Shown here in pieces: positions 54,732 to 64,000 of a stretch of 64,000 bases of DNA. Source of the DNA: Rhodococcoides kyotonense (GTDB lineage Bacteria > Actinomycetota > Actinomycetes > Mycobacteriales > Mycobacteriaceae); assembly GCF_900188125.1 (NCBI RefSeq), contig NZ_FZOW01000003.1, positions 62,001 to 126,000 of the forward strand, written 5' to 3'. Under the pieces are notes generated by a model. The model saw only the letters and a list, made by a program, of their open reading frames with translations, made no database searches and was not told the DNA's origin. The stretch's first letter is position 1. Every line of letters begins with the position of its first letter. The position numbers and the translations under genes were made by a program.

Positions 54732-56419
54732 GACGAACCTCTCTGCAGCAGTGGCAGTTTCAGCGCACCGGGTGCCGCGGCCGGCACCACCGGCCGTGAC
54801 GGCTGAGTCGGGGTCGTCTCGCGATACGGCTCGCCGACGCCCGGGCGCGCGTCCTTCTCGCCCTTGTTCGGCCACAACGCCATCGCACGCTCGGCTTGGG
54901 CCGTGATGGTCAGCGACGGATTCACACCGAGATTCGCGCTGACGGCGGACCCGTCGACGACGTGCAGGCCGTCGTACCCGAACACGCGATGATACGCGTC
55001 GACGACGCCACGTTCTGCGGAATCGCCGATCGCGCACCCGCCGAGGAAGTGGGCCGTCATCGGGATGTCGACGACGTCGGCGATGGATCCGCCCGCATCT
55101 CCACCGATCTTGTCGGCGAGTAGTCGAATCGCTGTGTGCCCCTGCGGAATCCATTCCGGTGGTGGATCACCGGCACCTGGCCTGCTGGTGAGCGTGCGTC
55201 CGAACAGCCCCTTCTTCGAACCGAGTTCGAGCGAGTTGTCGTCGGTCTGCATGACCAGCGCGATGACGGTGCGCTCGGACCACCTGCGAACCGACAGGCT
55301 GCGCATCGCGGCACCAGGATGCCGTAGCGCGACGCCCAGTGTCTTCAGAATTCGTGGGGTCCTGCCGCCTCCGTCGCTCAGCACGGTCTGCAGCAGCCCG
55401 ATCGCATTGCTGCCCTTGCCGTATCGAACCGGCTCGATGTGCGTGTGGTCGTCGGGGTGGAACGACGATGTGATCGCGACGCCCTCGGTGTAGTCGACCT
55501 CACGACCTCTCGCGGTGGCCGCGAGTACGGCTTCGGAGTTGGTGCGGACCAGACTCCCGATGCGGTCGGACAGTCCCGGAAGCTGACCGGTCTCCTTCAT
55601 CGCCAGCATCAGCTTCTGGGTGCCGTACGTGCCTGCCGCGAACACCACCTGGTCGGCCGTCATCACCGTCTCCGCGCGCCGCACCTTGCCGCCTGTCCGA
55701 CGCGTCACCACCTGGTAGCCGCCGCCCTCGGCCGGCCGGACCGCAGTGACCGTCGTCAGCGGAAACACCTCTGCCCCAGCTTGTTCAGCGAGGTACAGGT
55801 AGTTCTTGACGAGCGTATTCTTGGCACCGACGCGGCATCCCGTCATACACGAGCCGCATTCGGTGCACCCGGTTCGCGCCGGCCCGACGCCTCCGAAGAA
55901 CGGATCGGGGCTGGTCTTGCCTGCTTCCCCGAAGAACACTCCGACGGGGGTGCTCGTGAAGGTCTCGCCGACGCCCATGTCGTCGGCGACTTCCTTCATG
56001 ACCTTGTCCGACGGCGTGATCGTCGGATTGGTCTCGACGCCGAGCATACGTTTGGCCTGGTCGTAGTACGGAGCGAGTTCGCGGTGCCAGTCGGTGATGT
56101 GCCCCCACTGCGGGTCTTCGAAGAAGCGCTTCGGTGGCTGGTACAGCGTGTTCGCGTAGTTGAGTGATCCGCCGCCGACGCCAGCGCCTGCCATGACCAG
56201 CACATCCGGGAGCAGGTGGATACGTTGCACGCCATAACATCCCAGCGCGGGTGCCCACAAGTACTTTCGCAGCCGCCAGCTCGTCTTGGGCAGTTCGTCG
56301 TCGGCGAACCGTCGTCCCGATTCGAGAACGCCGACGCGGTAACCCTTCTCGGTTGCCCGCAGCGCGGCGACGCTTCCGCCGAAGCCGGATCCGATGACGA
56401 GAACGTCGAAATCGCTCAT
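54719..56419 (-). CDS. GMC-family FAD oxidoreductase, cholesterol-oxidase-like
   Basis: A 566-aa flavoprotein. The ADP-binding motif VIGSGFGGSVAALRA (8-22) is followed by ESGRR, then GAGVGGGSLNYAN. The cysteine cluster CTECGSCMTGC (about 185-195) is shared with ChoD-type mycobacterial oxidases. The C-terminal HFLGGCAIGDS and NLGVNPSLTITAQAERAM contain the GMC active-site His/Asn region. It probably oxidises a sterol or other cyclic alcohol to a ketone. The ATG at 56419 overlaps the BVMO stop (ATGA). Confidence 0.87.
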   Translation of the reverse strand: MSDFDVLVIGSGFGGSVAALRATEKGYRVGVLESGRRFADDELPKTSWRLRKYLWAPALGCYGVQRIHLLPDVLVMAGAGVGGGSLNYANTLYQPPKRFFEDPQWGHITDWHRELAPYYDQAKRMLGVETNPTITPSDKVMKEVADDMGVGETFTSTPVGVFFGEAGKTSPDPFFGGVGPARTGCTECGSCMTGCRVGAKNTLVKNYLYLAEQAGAEVFPLTTVTAVRPAEGGGYQVVTRRTGGKVRRAETVMTADQVVFAAGTYGTQKLMLAMKETGQLPGLSDRIGSLVRTNSEAVLAATARGREVDYTEGVAITSSFHPDDHTHIEPVRYGKGSNAIGLLQTVLSDGGGRTPRILKTLGVALRHPGAAMRSLSVRRWSERTVIALVMQTDDNSLELGSKKGLFGRTLTSRPGAGDPPPEWIPQGHTAIRLLADKIGGDAGGSIADVVDIPMTAHFLGGCAIGDSAERGVVDAYHRVFGYDGLHVVDGSAVSANLGVNPSLTITAQAERAMALWPNKGEKDARPGVGEPYRETTPTQPSRPVVPAAAPGALKLPLLQRGSSCGA

Positions 56420-57903
56420 ACCGTCGTACCTTTCGCTGCAGGGATGGCGTCGTACTCGGCGACGTCGAACGTGCGGGTCGAATTCCGGAAGGTGAAGGTG
56501 TACGTGGGCCACATCACGGGATTGCGACCCTCGGAGTCGAGATACCAACTCGAGCAGCCGCCCGCGTTCCAGACAGTGCCGGAGAGTGAGTCGTGGATCC
56601 ACGAGTTGTACTGCTGTTGAGACTCTTTCATGACGTCGACCACCTCGAGGCCGTGGTGCCGCATCTGACGTAGCGCCGACACGAGGTAGTTCGCCTGTGA
56701 CTCGAGCATGTAGACGATGGAGCTGTGTCCCAGGTTCGTGTTGGGGCCGTACATCAGGAACAGGTTCGGGAAGCCGTGCACCGTCGTGCCGCGGTAGGCA
56801 TTCGGGCTGCCGCCCCAGACCTCGGCCAGCGTCCGGCCATCGGTGCCGCGCAACGCGTGAGACACAGGCGGTTCCGTCGGAGTGAATCCGGTCGCGAAAA
56901 TGATGGTGTCGACGTCGTATTCGTTGCCGTGGGCATCGACGACGGAGTTCTCGGTGACGGCAGCCAGCCCACTGTCGACGAGGTCCACGTCGTCGCGATC
57001 CAACGTCGACAGCCAGTCGTTGGACAGCAGAATGCGCTTGCAGCCCACCATGAAATCGGGCGTCAGAGCGGCACGTTTCACATGGTTCTTCACCTGCCTA
57101 CGCAAGTGAAACTTCGCGACGTTCGACACCAGCGGAAGAATGCCCGGGTGGTGTGCGAGTGCGCTGACGTAGATCTCCCGATAGCCGTAGATGATGCCGC
57201 GTACCGCTTTCTGCGTCTTCGGGAAGCGGCGGTACATGGCTTTCTCGAGCTTGCCGAGCGTCCGATCGAGCCGCGGAACGACCCACGCGGGCGTGCGCTG
57301 AAAGACCGTCAGACGTGTTGCGCGATCGGCTATTTCGGGAACGAACTGTACGGCGGATGCACCGGTACCGATCACTGCGACGCGTTCACCCGTCAGGTCG
57401 TGGTCGTGATTCCACGTCGCCGAATGGAACATAGTGCCGGTGAACTTCTCGATCCCCGGCACCGACGGCAGTTTCGGTGTCGACAGTGCCCCGGTCGCGG
57501 CCACGAGAACCTGGGCGGTGACCGTGCCCCGTGACGTTTCGGCGATCCACCGCTGGCTTCCCGAATCCCATGTCGCCGAGATCAACTCACATCCGGTGAC
57601 GATTCGTCCCCTGATCCCCAGCGAGTCGACGACGCCGCGCAGGTACCGGTGGATCTCGGGCTGCCGCGCGAACGTGTGCGTCCAGTCCGGACTCGGCGCG
57701 AAGGAGAACGAGTACAGCGACGTCGGTACATCGCACGCGCAGCCGGGATAGGTGTTGTCGCGCCACGTACCTCCGATGTCGTCGGCGCGCTCGATGACGA
57801 CGACGTCGGACGTCGGGTCGTCGTCGAGAATCCGTGCTGCGGCTGCGATTCCGGCGAAACCTGCACCCACCACGAGCACGTGAACGGAGTCGGGCAGCGT
57901 CAT
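56416..57903 (-). CDS. Baeyer-Villiger-type flavin monooxygenase
   Basis: A 495-aa FAD/NADPH monooxygenase. The FAD motif GAGFAGIAAA is near residue 13, the type I BVMO fingerprint FTGTMFHSATW (FxGxxxHxxxW) at about 155-165, and the NADPH motif GTGASAVQFV at about 178. This signature is typical of enzymes that insert oxygen next to ketones (EthA-like and cyclohexanone-monooxygenase-like). The substrate is unknown. The ATG overlaps the TetR stop (ATGA), so it is the first enzyme of the operon; with the GMC oxidase it could convert an alcohol to a ketone and then to an ester. Confidence 0.9.
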   Translation of the reverse strand: MTLPDSVHVLVVGAGFAGIAAAARILDDDPTSDVVVIERADDIGGTWRDNTYPGCACDVPTSLYSFSFAPSPDWTHTFARQPEIHRYLRGVVDSLGIRGRIVTGCELISATWDSGSQRWIAETSRGTVTAQVLVAATGALSTPKLPSVPGIEKFTGTMFHSATWNHDHDLTGERVAVIGTGASAVQFVPEIADRATRLTVFQRTPAWVVPRLDRTLGKLEKAMYRRFPKTQKAVRGIIYGYREIYVSALAHHPGILPLVSNVAKFHLRRQVKNHVKRAALTPDFMVGCKRILLSNDWLSTLDRDDVDLVDSGLAAVTENSVVDAHGNEYDVDTIIFATGFTPTEPPVSHALRGTDGRTLAEVWGGSPNAYRGTTVHGFPNLFLMYGPNTNLGHSSIVYMLESQANYLVSALRQMRHHGLEVVDVMKESQQQYNSWIHDSLSGTVWNAGGCSSWYLDSEGRNPVMWPTYTFTFRNSTRTFDVAEYDAIPAAKGTTV

Positions 57904-58475
57904 TGCATCACCTTCTCTTCCCATGCCGGCAGAAGCCGGGCACGTAGGGTGGCGTCGGATTCCTGGGTTCTGAACAGCGCCGACACCGCGAGACCGCGGG
58001 CCAGTTCGACACTGAGTTCGATCGATTCGGTGCTCATGCGGCTGCCCATGATGGCTGTCGCGCCGCCCATGATCGCGTCGGACACGCGTCGTTCGAGGGG
58101 GATCATGGCCTCGTGCAGAGCCGGATCGGTCCTCGCCGCGACCCACAGTTCGAGCGCGGCGTAGAACAGAGGGCCCGAGAACGCTTCGCTGAGCACCTCG
58201 ACCCCGCGTTCGGGGTCCGGATCCGCCGCGAGGATCTCCGCGAGCCGCTTGTCCACGAGGTGGCCGACCGCAGCCGTGACCAGGGATTCCTTCGTGGGAA
58301 AGTGATGCAGCTGCGCGCCACGGGACACACCGGCGCGTCGCGCGATCTCTTGAGTGCTCGTCTTGGCGAAGCCGAGCTCGACCAGGCAGTCGATGGCAGC
58401 GTCCAGCAGTTTGGTCTGGGTGCCTGCCGTGCGCTCGGCCTGTGTGCGTCGTGCTGCATCAGTGCTCTGGGTCAC
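57900..58475 (-). CDS. TetR-family repressor of the BVMO operon
   Basis: A 191-aa regulator. The N-terminal helix-turn-helix STQEIARRAGVSRGAQLHHFPTK (about 40-62) is a clear TetR domain, and the C-terminal ligand domain is unassigned. GTG start at 58475. It heads the operon TetR-BVMO-GMC-ADC and overlaps the next gene, so it likely represses its own operon and is released by a substrate or product of these enzymes. Confidence 0.9.
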   Translation of the reverse strand: MTQSTDAARRTQAERTAGTQTKLLDAAIDCLVELGFAKTSTQEIARRAGVSRGAQLHHFPTKESLVTAAVGHLVDKRLAEILAADPDPERGVEVLSEAFSGPLFYAALELWVAARTDPALHEAMIPLERRVSDAIMGGATAIMGSRMSTESIELSVELARGLAVSALFRTQESDATLRARLLPAWEEKVMQ

Positions 58476-58504
58476 ACGAGCGACGATAGCGCGGAATCAA
58501 CAAA

Positions 58505-58516
58505 CAGTCCAGACTG
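58505..58516 (-). promoter_or_regulatory. Candidate TetR operator half-sites
   Basis: CAGTC-N2-GACTG, a 5-bp inverted repeat 30-41 bases upstream of the TetR start codon. It overlaps the position where a -35 would be if TATCGT (58486-58491) is the -10. Confidence 0.4.
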
Positions 58517-58552
58517 ACTTTAAGTTGGATTCGGTGAGCGAAGGCCTCATTC

Positions 58553-58569
58553 GGTCACTTGAAGTGACC
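58553..58569. promoter_or_regulatory. Perfect 17-base palindrome upstream of the TetR operon
   Basis: GGTCACTTGAAGTGACC has 7-base arms and a 3-base centre. Nearby TTCGGTCA-like words repeat around 58550 and 58581. It is either a second operator or a short terminator after the multicopper oxidase gene. Confidence 0.4.
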
Positions 58570-58600
58570 AAATGTCACATTCGGTCTCCCCGGCCCCGCG

Positions 58601-58654
58601 AATCCCCAGCCCCGTCGAAATCCCCAGCCCCGTCGAAATCCCCAGCCCCGCGTC
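58601..58654. repeat. Three tandem copies of an 18-bp unit
   Basis: AATCCCCAGCCCCGTCGA occurs at 58601-58618 and 58619-58636, with a partly diverged third copy at 58637-58654. The last copy reaches the stop codon of the multicopper oxidase. It is a simple tandem repeat that may vary in number between strains. Confidence 0.7.
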
Positions 58655-60443
58655 AGCGCACCAGCCGATACCGCAGCATCATCTCGTGATCCTCGTGGTC
58701 CAGCATGTGGCAGTGCCACATGTACCCCTGCAATTCAGAACTGCCACCATGATGCCCGTGAGTCATGTTCCCACCCACTTCATGCCCACCCGCCGGCGCG
58801 GAAAACGTAGCGTCCGGGTCGAATCCGAGTTCGTCGGCGGACGGAAAGCGGACGAGGATGCGCGTCACCGTGCCCGGGTAGGTGTTGACCGTGTCCTTCG
58901 CGCCGGCCTCCCAGGCAGCGGGTGGTGCCAGTGGGCCGGTGACGTACCGCTCGACGTCGGGTGCCCACTTGATCCCGACGTCGGGCCGCGGGTTGTCCCG
59001 CGTGTACGCAGCGAGGTCGATCGGGGCTCTCCCCAACGTCCGGAAATGCACCAGGTGCAGGTGAATCGGGTGCGGCTCGACCGTCGTGTTGACGATGTTC
59101 CATTGCTCGACGGTTCCCTGCGCCGGCATCTCGATGTCCGGCGAGCTGTAGTAGAGGTTGTTCAGATTCATCATCGGCGTGGCCAGCGACAACCCGGTCG
59201 ACGGTTGGTTGACCGTGACGGTCCGCGCGGCCGTCGGCGTCGGCATCGGCGGCAACAGCGCCGGTTGGCCCTTGCCGCCTCGGTACATCGTCATGACGTC
59301 ACCGATGAACCCGCGTCCCGACGCCACCCTGAACTGGCAGAACAGCGGCATCGGTACCGCTCCCAGCGACGCGGCCTGCGCTGGAGGGGGTTCGTCGTTG
59401 CGCAGTTCGACGACCTCGCCGGGTTGCAGTGCTCCGAAGTCGACGAGCACATCGACGCGTTCCGCCGGGGCCAGCCGGACACTGTCGGTCATGACGGGAG
59501 CGTCAAGGAGTCCCGCGTCGTTCCCGATCACCCAGAATCGCATTCTGTTGCTCAAGAACAGATTCCAGACACTGTACGATCCCGCGTTGACGATGCGGAA
59601 GCGATACAGCCCGCGTGCGACCTCCATCGTCGGCCAGATCTTTCCGTTGACGACGCCGACGTCTCCGGTGCCTCCGCCTTCCCACCTCCCTTGCGGGACA
59701 GTGATGTTGGTACGGATGCTCATGCTGCCGTCGGGATTCATGATCTTCTCCTGCAGCAGCAGGGGAACTTCGAACTCACCCGACGGCAGTCCGAGCGAAT
59801 TGCTCGCCAGACCCGAATCGTAGTGATCGCGAACCAGATTGATGCCGGCGAGCCCTGCATAGACGTTGATGCGCGTCATCGACATCGCGTGGTCGTGGTA
59901 CCACAGGCCGGCTGCCTCGTTCAGACCCGGAAAGCTGTGTGTCAGTGACTCACCCGGGCGGACCAGCATCTCGGAATGGCCATCGCTGGCGGGCGGAGTG
60001 ATGCTGCCGTGCATGTGCAACGACGTCGGCGTCATGTGCCGATCGTGTTCGCTCATCATGTGCAACGACGTATCTATGTCCGCGGCAAGCGGATTACCTG
60101 TGGTGCTGTTGGTGTACTGCAGTGTCCAGGGCTGCCCTTGCACACTCTCGATGGTCGGACCGAGGTAGTCGAGTTCGCCGTATCCGAACGTCGGACCGGG
60201 CGGGAGGTCGGCATGGAACGAGTGGGCGCCGCTGTGCGCATCCAAGGCCAGCTGGGTTCCGGAGACGACCGGCAACCGCGGCACCTCGTCGACAAAGGGC
60301 CGAAGCGGTGGCGAGTGGAACAGGAGCGGGCTGTGGCCGCTGAAGATGTCGTCGGCTCCGGCGCGTCGAACGGCAGGAATCAGTGCGGCGGCAGCGCCGA
60401 ACGCGGCCAGGCGAATCGCAGTCCTGCGGGACATTCCATCCAC
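58653..60443 (-). CDS. Tat-exported multicopper oxidase
   Basis: A 596-aa three-cupredoxin-domain oxidase that couples substrate oxidation to reduction of oxygen. The N-terminal Tat signal is MSRRTAIRLAAFGAAAALIP. Copper-binding motifs appear in order: HMHG (about 155), WYHDH (about 195), HPIHLH (about 500) and the type-1 site WHCHMLDHEDHEMM near the C-terminus. It is CotA/bilirubin-oxidase-like; copper tolerance or phenol oxidation is possible. The GTG at 60443 has GGGGAGGGG five bases upstream; an ATG at 60434 is also possible. Confidence 0.92.
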   Translation of the reverse strand: MDGMSRRTAIRLAAFGAAAALIPAVRRAGADDIFSGHSPLLFHSPPLRPFVDEVPRLPVVSGTQLALDAHSGAHSFHADLPPGPTFGYGELDYLGPTIESVQGQPWTLQYTNSTTGNPLAADIDTSLHMMSEHDRHMTPTSLHMHGSITPPASDGHSEMLVRPGESLTHSFPGLNEAAGLWYHDHAMSMTRINVYAGLAGINLVRDHYDSGLASNSLGLPSGEFEVPLLLQEKIMNPDGSMSIRTNITVPQGRWEGGGTGDVGVVNGKIWPTMEVARGLYRFRIVNAGSYSVWNLFLSNRMRFWVIGNDAGLLDAPVMTDSVRLAPAERVDVLVDFGALQPGEVVELRNDEPPPAQAASLGAVPMPLFCQFRVASGRGFIGDVMTMYRGGKGQPALLPPMPTPTAARTVTVNQPSTGLSLATPMMNLNNLYYSSPDIEMPAQGTVEQWNIVNTTVEPHPIHLHLVHFRTLGRAPIDLAAYTRDNPRPDVGIKWAPDVERYVTGPLAPPAAWEAGAKDTVNTYPGTVTRILVRFPSADELGFDPDATFSAPAGGHEVGGNMTHGHHGGSSELQGYMWHCHMLDHEDHEMMLRYRLVR

Positions 60444-60481
60444 GGGCACCCCTCCCCGGGTGACCGTAACAGGCGCTCCGT

Positions 60482-60529
60482 GCACGTGCATAGAAATACA
60501 TAGCCCGCTATGTATTTCTATGCACGTGC
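60482..60529. repeat. 3'-end palindrome family, copy 5 (after asd)
   Basis: Perfect 22-bp arms at 60482-60503 and 60508-60529 with loop CCCG. The arm core GTGCATAGAAATACATAG differs from the other copies at paired positions, and the opposite arm has the matching changes. It is the only copy not between convergent genes. It follows the asd stop and precedes the multicopper oxidase on the same strand. Confidence 0.88.
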
Positions 60530-60540
60530 GGCGAAGCCGC

Positions 60541-62825
<2,285 letters not shown>

Positions 62826-62967
62826 GCGTGTGTACCTCCGCTGTTATCGCTTGGTTCAAGGCAGTGATCGACGTACACCTTACCGGTGAGGCTCCCGGCA
62901 CCGGCGGCCGCTACCTGCGGCAACCCACCCAGCCAGCGTTTATGGAGGCGCTCTAGCATCTGTTCGA

Positions 62968-64000
62968 GTGAGCGATCCGACCCTGCCTCCCCGGCCGAGC
63001 GCGCGCAGGATCTTGTTCGGTCTGCCGTCGGCGGGACGCAAGTGGCCCGGCGGCGTTCGGGCCGCGCTGGCATTCGGGATTCCGGCGTCGCTCGCGTGGC
63101 TTCTCGGCCACCAGGATGCGGTTCTTCTGATCGTCTCGGGCAGTTTCGCGGTCATCTACGGCGAGGGCAAGCCGTATCGCGCACGGTGGCGCGTCGTGCT
63201 GACCGCGGGAGCTGCGTTGGTGACGTCGGTGTGGATCGGTGCGTCGTCGGGAACGAGTCCTGTCCCTCTCGTGCCTGTTCTGACGCTGTCGGTCGTCGCC
63301 GCGATTGCCGTCTATGTCGTCGCGGCGCTGCGCATCGGCGTGCCAGGCGCCTTCTTCTTCGTCCTCGTCTGCGCGATGTCCTCGTATCTCCCGAGCGCCG
63401 ACATCTCGCCGACGACGGCAGCAGCCTGGGCCGCGACGGGTGCCGTCACCGCCGCGATCGTCGCGATGTCGCCGGTCCTGTGGGCCCCGCACGCGCCGGA
63501 GCGGCAGGCGGTGTGTGCCGCCGTCGCGGCCGTCGCGGCCCATGGCGTGGATCCGAGCGTCAGGAGAACGGCCGGGTCACGACTGCACGTGGCCTGGAAA
63601 GCCGTGTACGACGCCGGTCTGCCGCGTCGATCCCCGCGGCCGGCTCTCGTCACGACATTGTTCGACGCCCAACTGCGCTTCGCGGCTGCTGTACGCGCGG
63701 GCGGCGGTCTCGATCCCGACGACGCAAGCGACGTGCTTCCGTTGGATCGCCCGAGTGTGCGGTACCGATTGGCACGGTCCCTCGATCGCCGCTCGCACGC
63801 GCTGGCGACGTCCGCGCGCGTGTTCGCTGCCGCGCTCGTCGCGGGTGGTTCGGCCGTCGTACTCGGTCTGCCGCGACCGGACTGGGCCGTTCTCGGTGCC
63901 GTTCTCGTTCTGCAGCAGGGACCGGACCGCATCCATGGCAGTTACCGGGGATTGCTTCGGCTCGGCGGCACCGTGCTCGGGGTCGGCGTCTTCGCGCTGC
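62968..64000 (+). CDS. FUSC-type membrane protein, partial (runs off the right edge)
   Basis: An open frame of at least 344 codons from GTG 62968 with no stop before the window end. A soluble start (MSDPTLPPRPSARRILFGL) is followed by about five membrane segments to residue ~170, a cytoplasmic stretch, and a second membrane block beginning VFAAALVAGGSAVVLG. It then has LPRPDWAVLGAVLVLQQGP and SYRGLLRLGGTVLGVGVF, the signature of fusaric-acid-resistance/aromatic-acid-efflux (FUSC) proteins. TAGCAT at 62954-62959 lies 8 bases before the GTG, so the mRNA may be leaderless. Confidence 0.78.
   Translation, partial: MSDPTLPPRPSARRILFGLPSAGRKWPGGVRAALAFGIPASLAWLLGHQDAVLLIVSGSFAVIYGEGKPYRARWRVVLTAGAALVTSVWIGASSGTSPVPLVPVLTLSVVAAIAVYVVAALRIGVPGAFFFVLVCAMSSYLPSADISPTTAAAWAATGAVTAAIVAMSPVLWAPHAPERQAVCAAVAAVAAHGVDPSVRRTAGSRLHVAWKAVYDAGLPRRSPRPALVTTLFDAQLRFAAAVRAGGGLDPDDASDVLPLDRPSVRYRLARSLDRRSHALATSARVFAAALVAGGSAVVLGLPRPDWAVLGAVLVLQQGPDRIHGSYRGLLRLGGTVLGVGVFAL

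Noticed and set aside
54078..55154. 358-residue version of the decarboxylase-like protein
   Set aside because: The extra N-terminal 140 residues are an antisense-like or shadow frame of the GMC oxidase. The ATG at 54731 with AGAGG is a far better start.

Overview
The window looks like a chromosomal segment of a high-GC, mycolate-type actinobacterium, most likely Rhodococcus or a close relative. This is inferred from gene order and protein content, not from a database search. From about 2.1 kb to 36.7 kb the gene order follows the Mycobacterium tuberculosis stretch Rv3659c to Rv3683 almost gene for gene: tadA-ssd, 6C RNA, SerB-like HAD protein, Ms1 RNA, Rv3662c homologue, dppDCBA, acs, holin-like membrane protein, ephE, marP-nudix-resA-nth, crp, metallo-beta-lactamase protein, RidA, two ArsA/Get3-like ATPases, whiB4, ponA2, metallophosphoesterase and a Pro-tRNA. 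The lysC-asd pair at 60.5-62.8 kb is also core.

Region by region. (1) 1-2.08 kb is the end of an integrated element. A large serine recombinase gene lies directly against a tadA gene that is cut at the codons following Walker B. (2) 2.1-36.7 kb is the conserved backbone. Lineage-specific additions here are an MFS symporter, a thiolase, a Gfo/Idh oxidoreductase, three tandem wax-ester-synthase-like proteins and a YqeY protein. Two small RNAs, 6C and Ms1, sit in the places expected from M. tuberculosis. (3) 36.7-60.4 kb is accessory. It holds a 10.2-kb two-module type I polyketide synthase without a thioesterase or other biosynthetic partners, and an HAD-GH15-SDR-LLM operon upstream of it. It also holds an oxidative-stress set (fur, catalase, dps), a TetR-controlled Baeyer-Villiger monooxygenase/GMC oxidase/acetoacetate-decarboxylase-like operon, and a Tat-exported multicopper oxidase. 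(4) 60.5-64 kb holds asd, lysC with an internal beta-subunit start, and the beginning of a FUSC-type membrane protein.

Genes are tightly packed. ATGA or GTGA stop/start overlaps couple ssd-tadA, dppC-dppD, nth-resA-nudix-marP, the two ArsA-like genes, HAD-GH15, TetR-BVMO-GMC, and lysC-asd. Several promoters seem to give leaderless mRNAs (fur, FUSC, and a divergent pair sharing one -10 element).

The most unusual non-coding signal is a family of near-perfect 17-23 bp palindromes. The consensus arm is GTGCACGAAAATACATAG with a C-rich loop. Five copies lie within a few bases of gene ends, four of them between convergent genes. G-U wobbles and compensatory arm changes preserve the fold, and short GC-rich hairpins containing or touching the stop codons flank it. 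Two genes take their own stop codon from such a hairpin. This family, the orphan PKS and the element inserted in tadA are the main candidates for undescribed biology.
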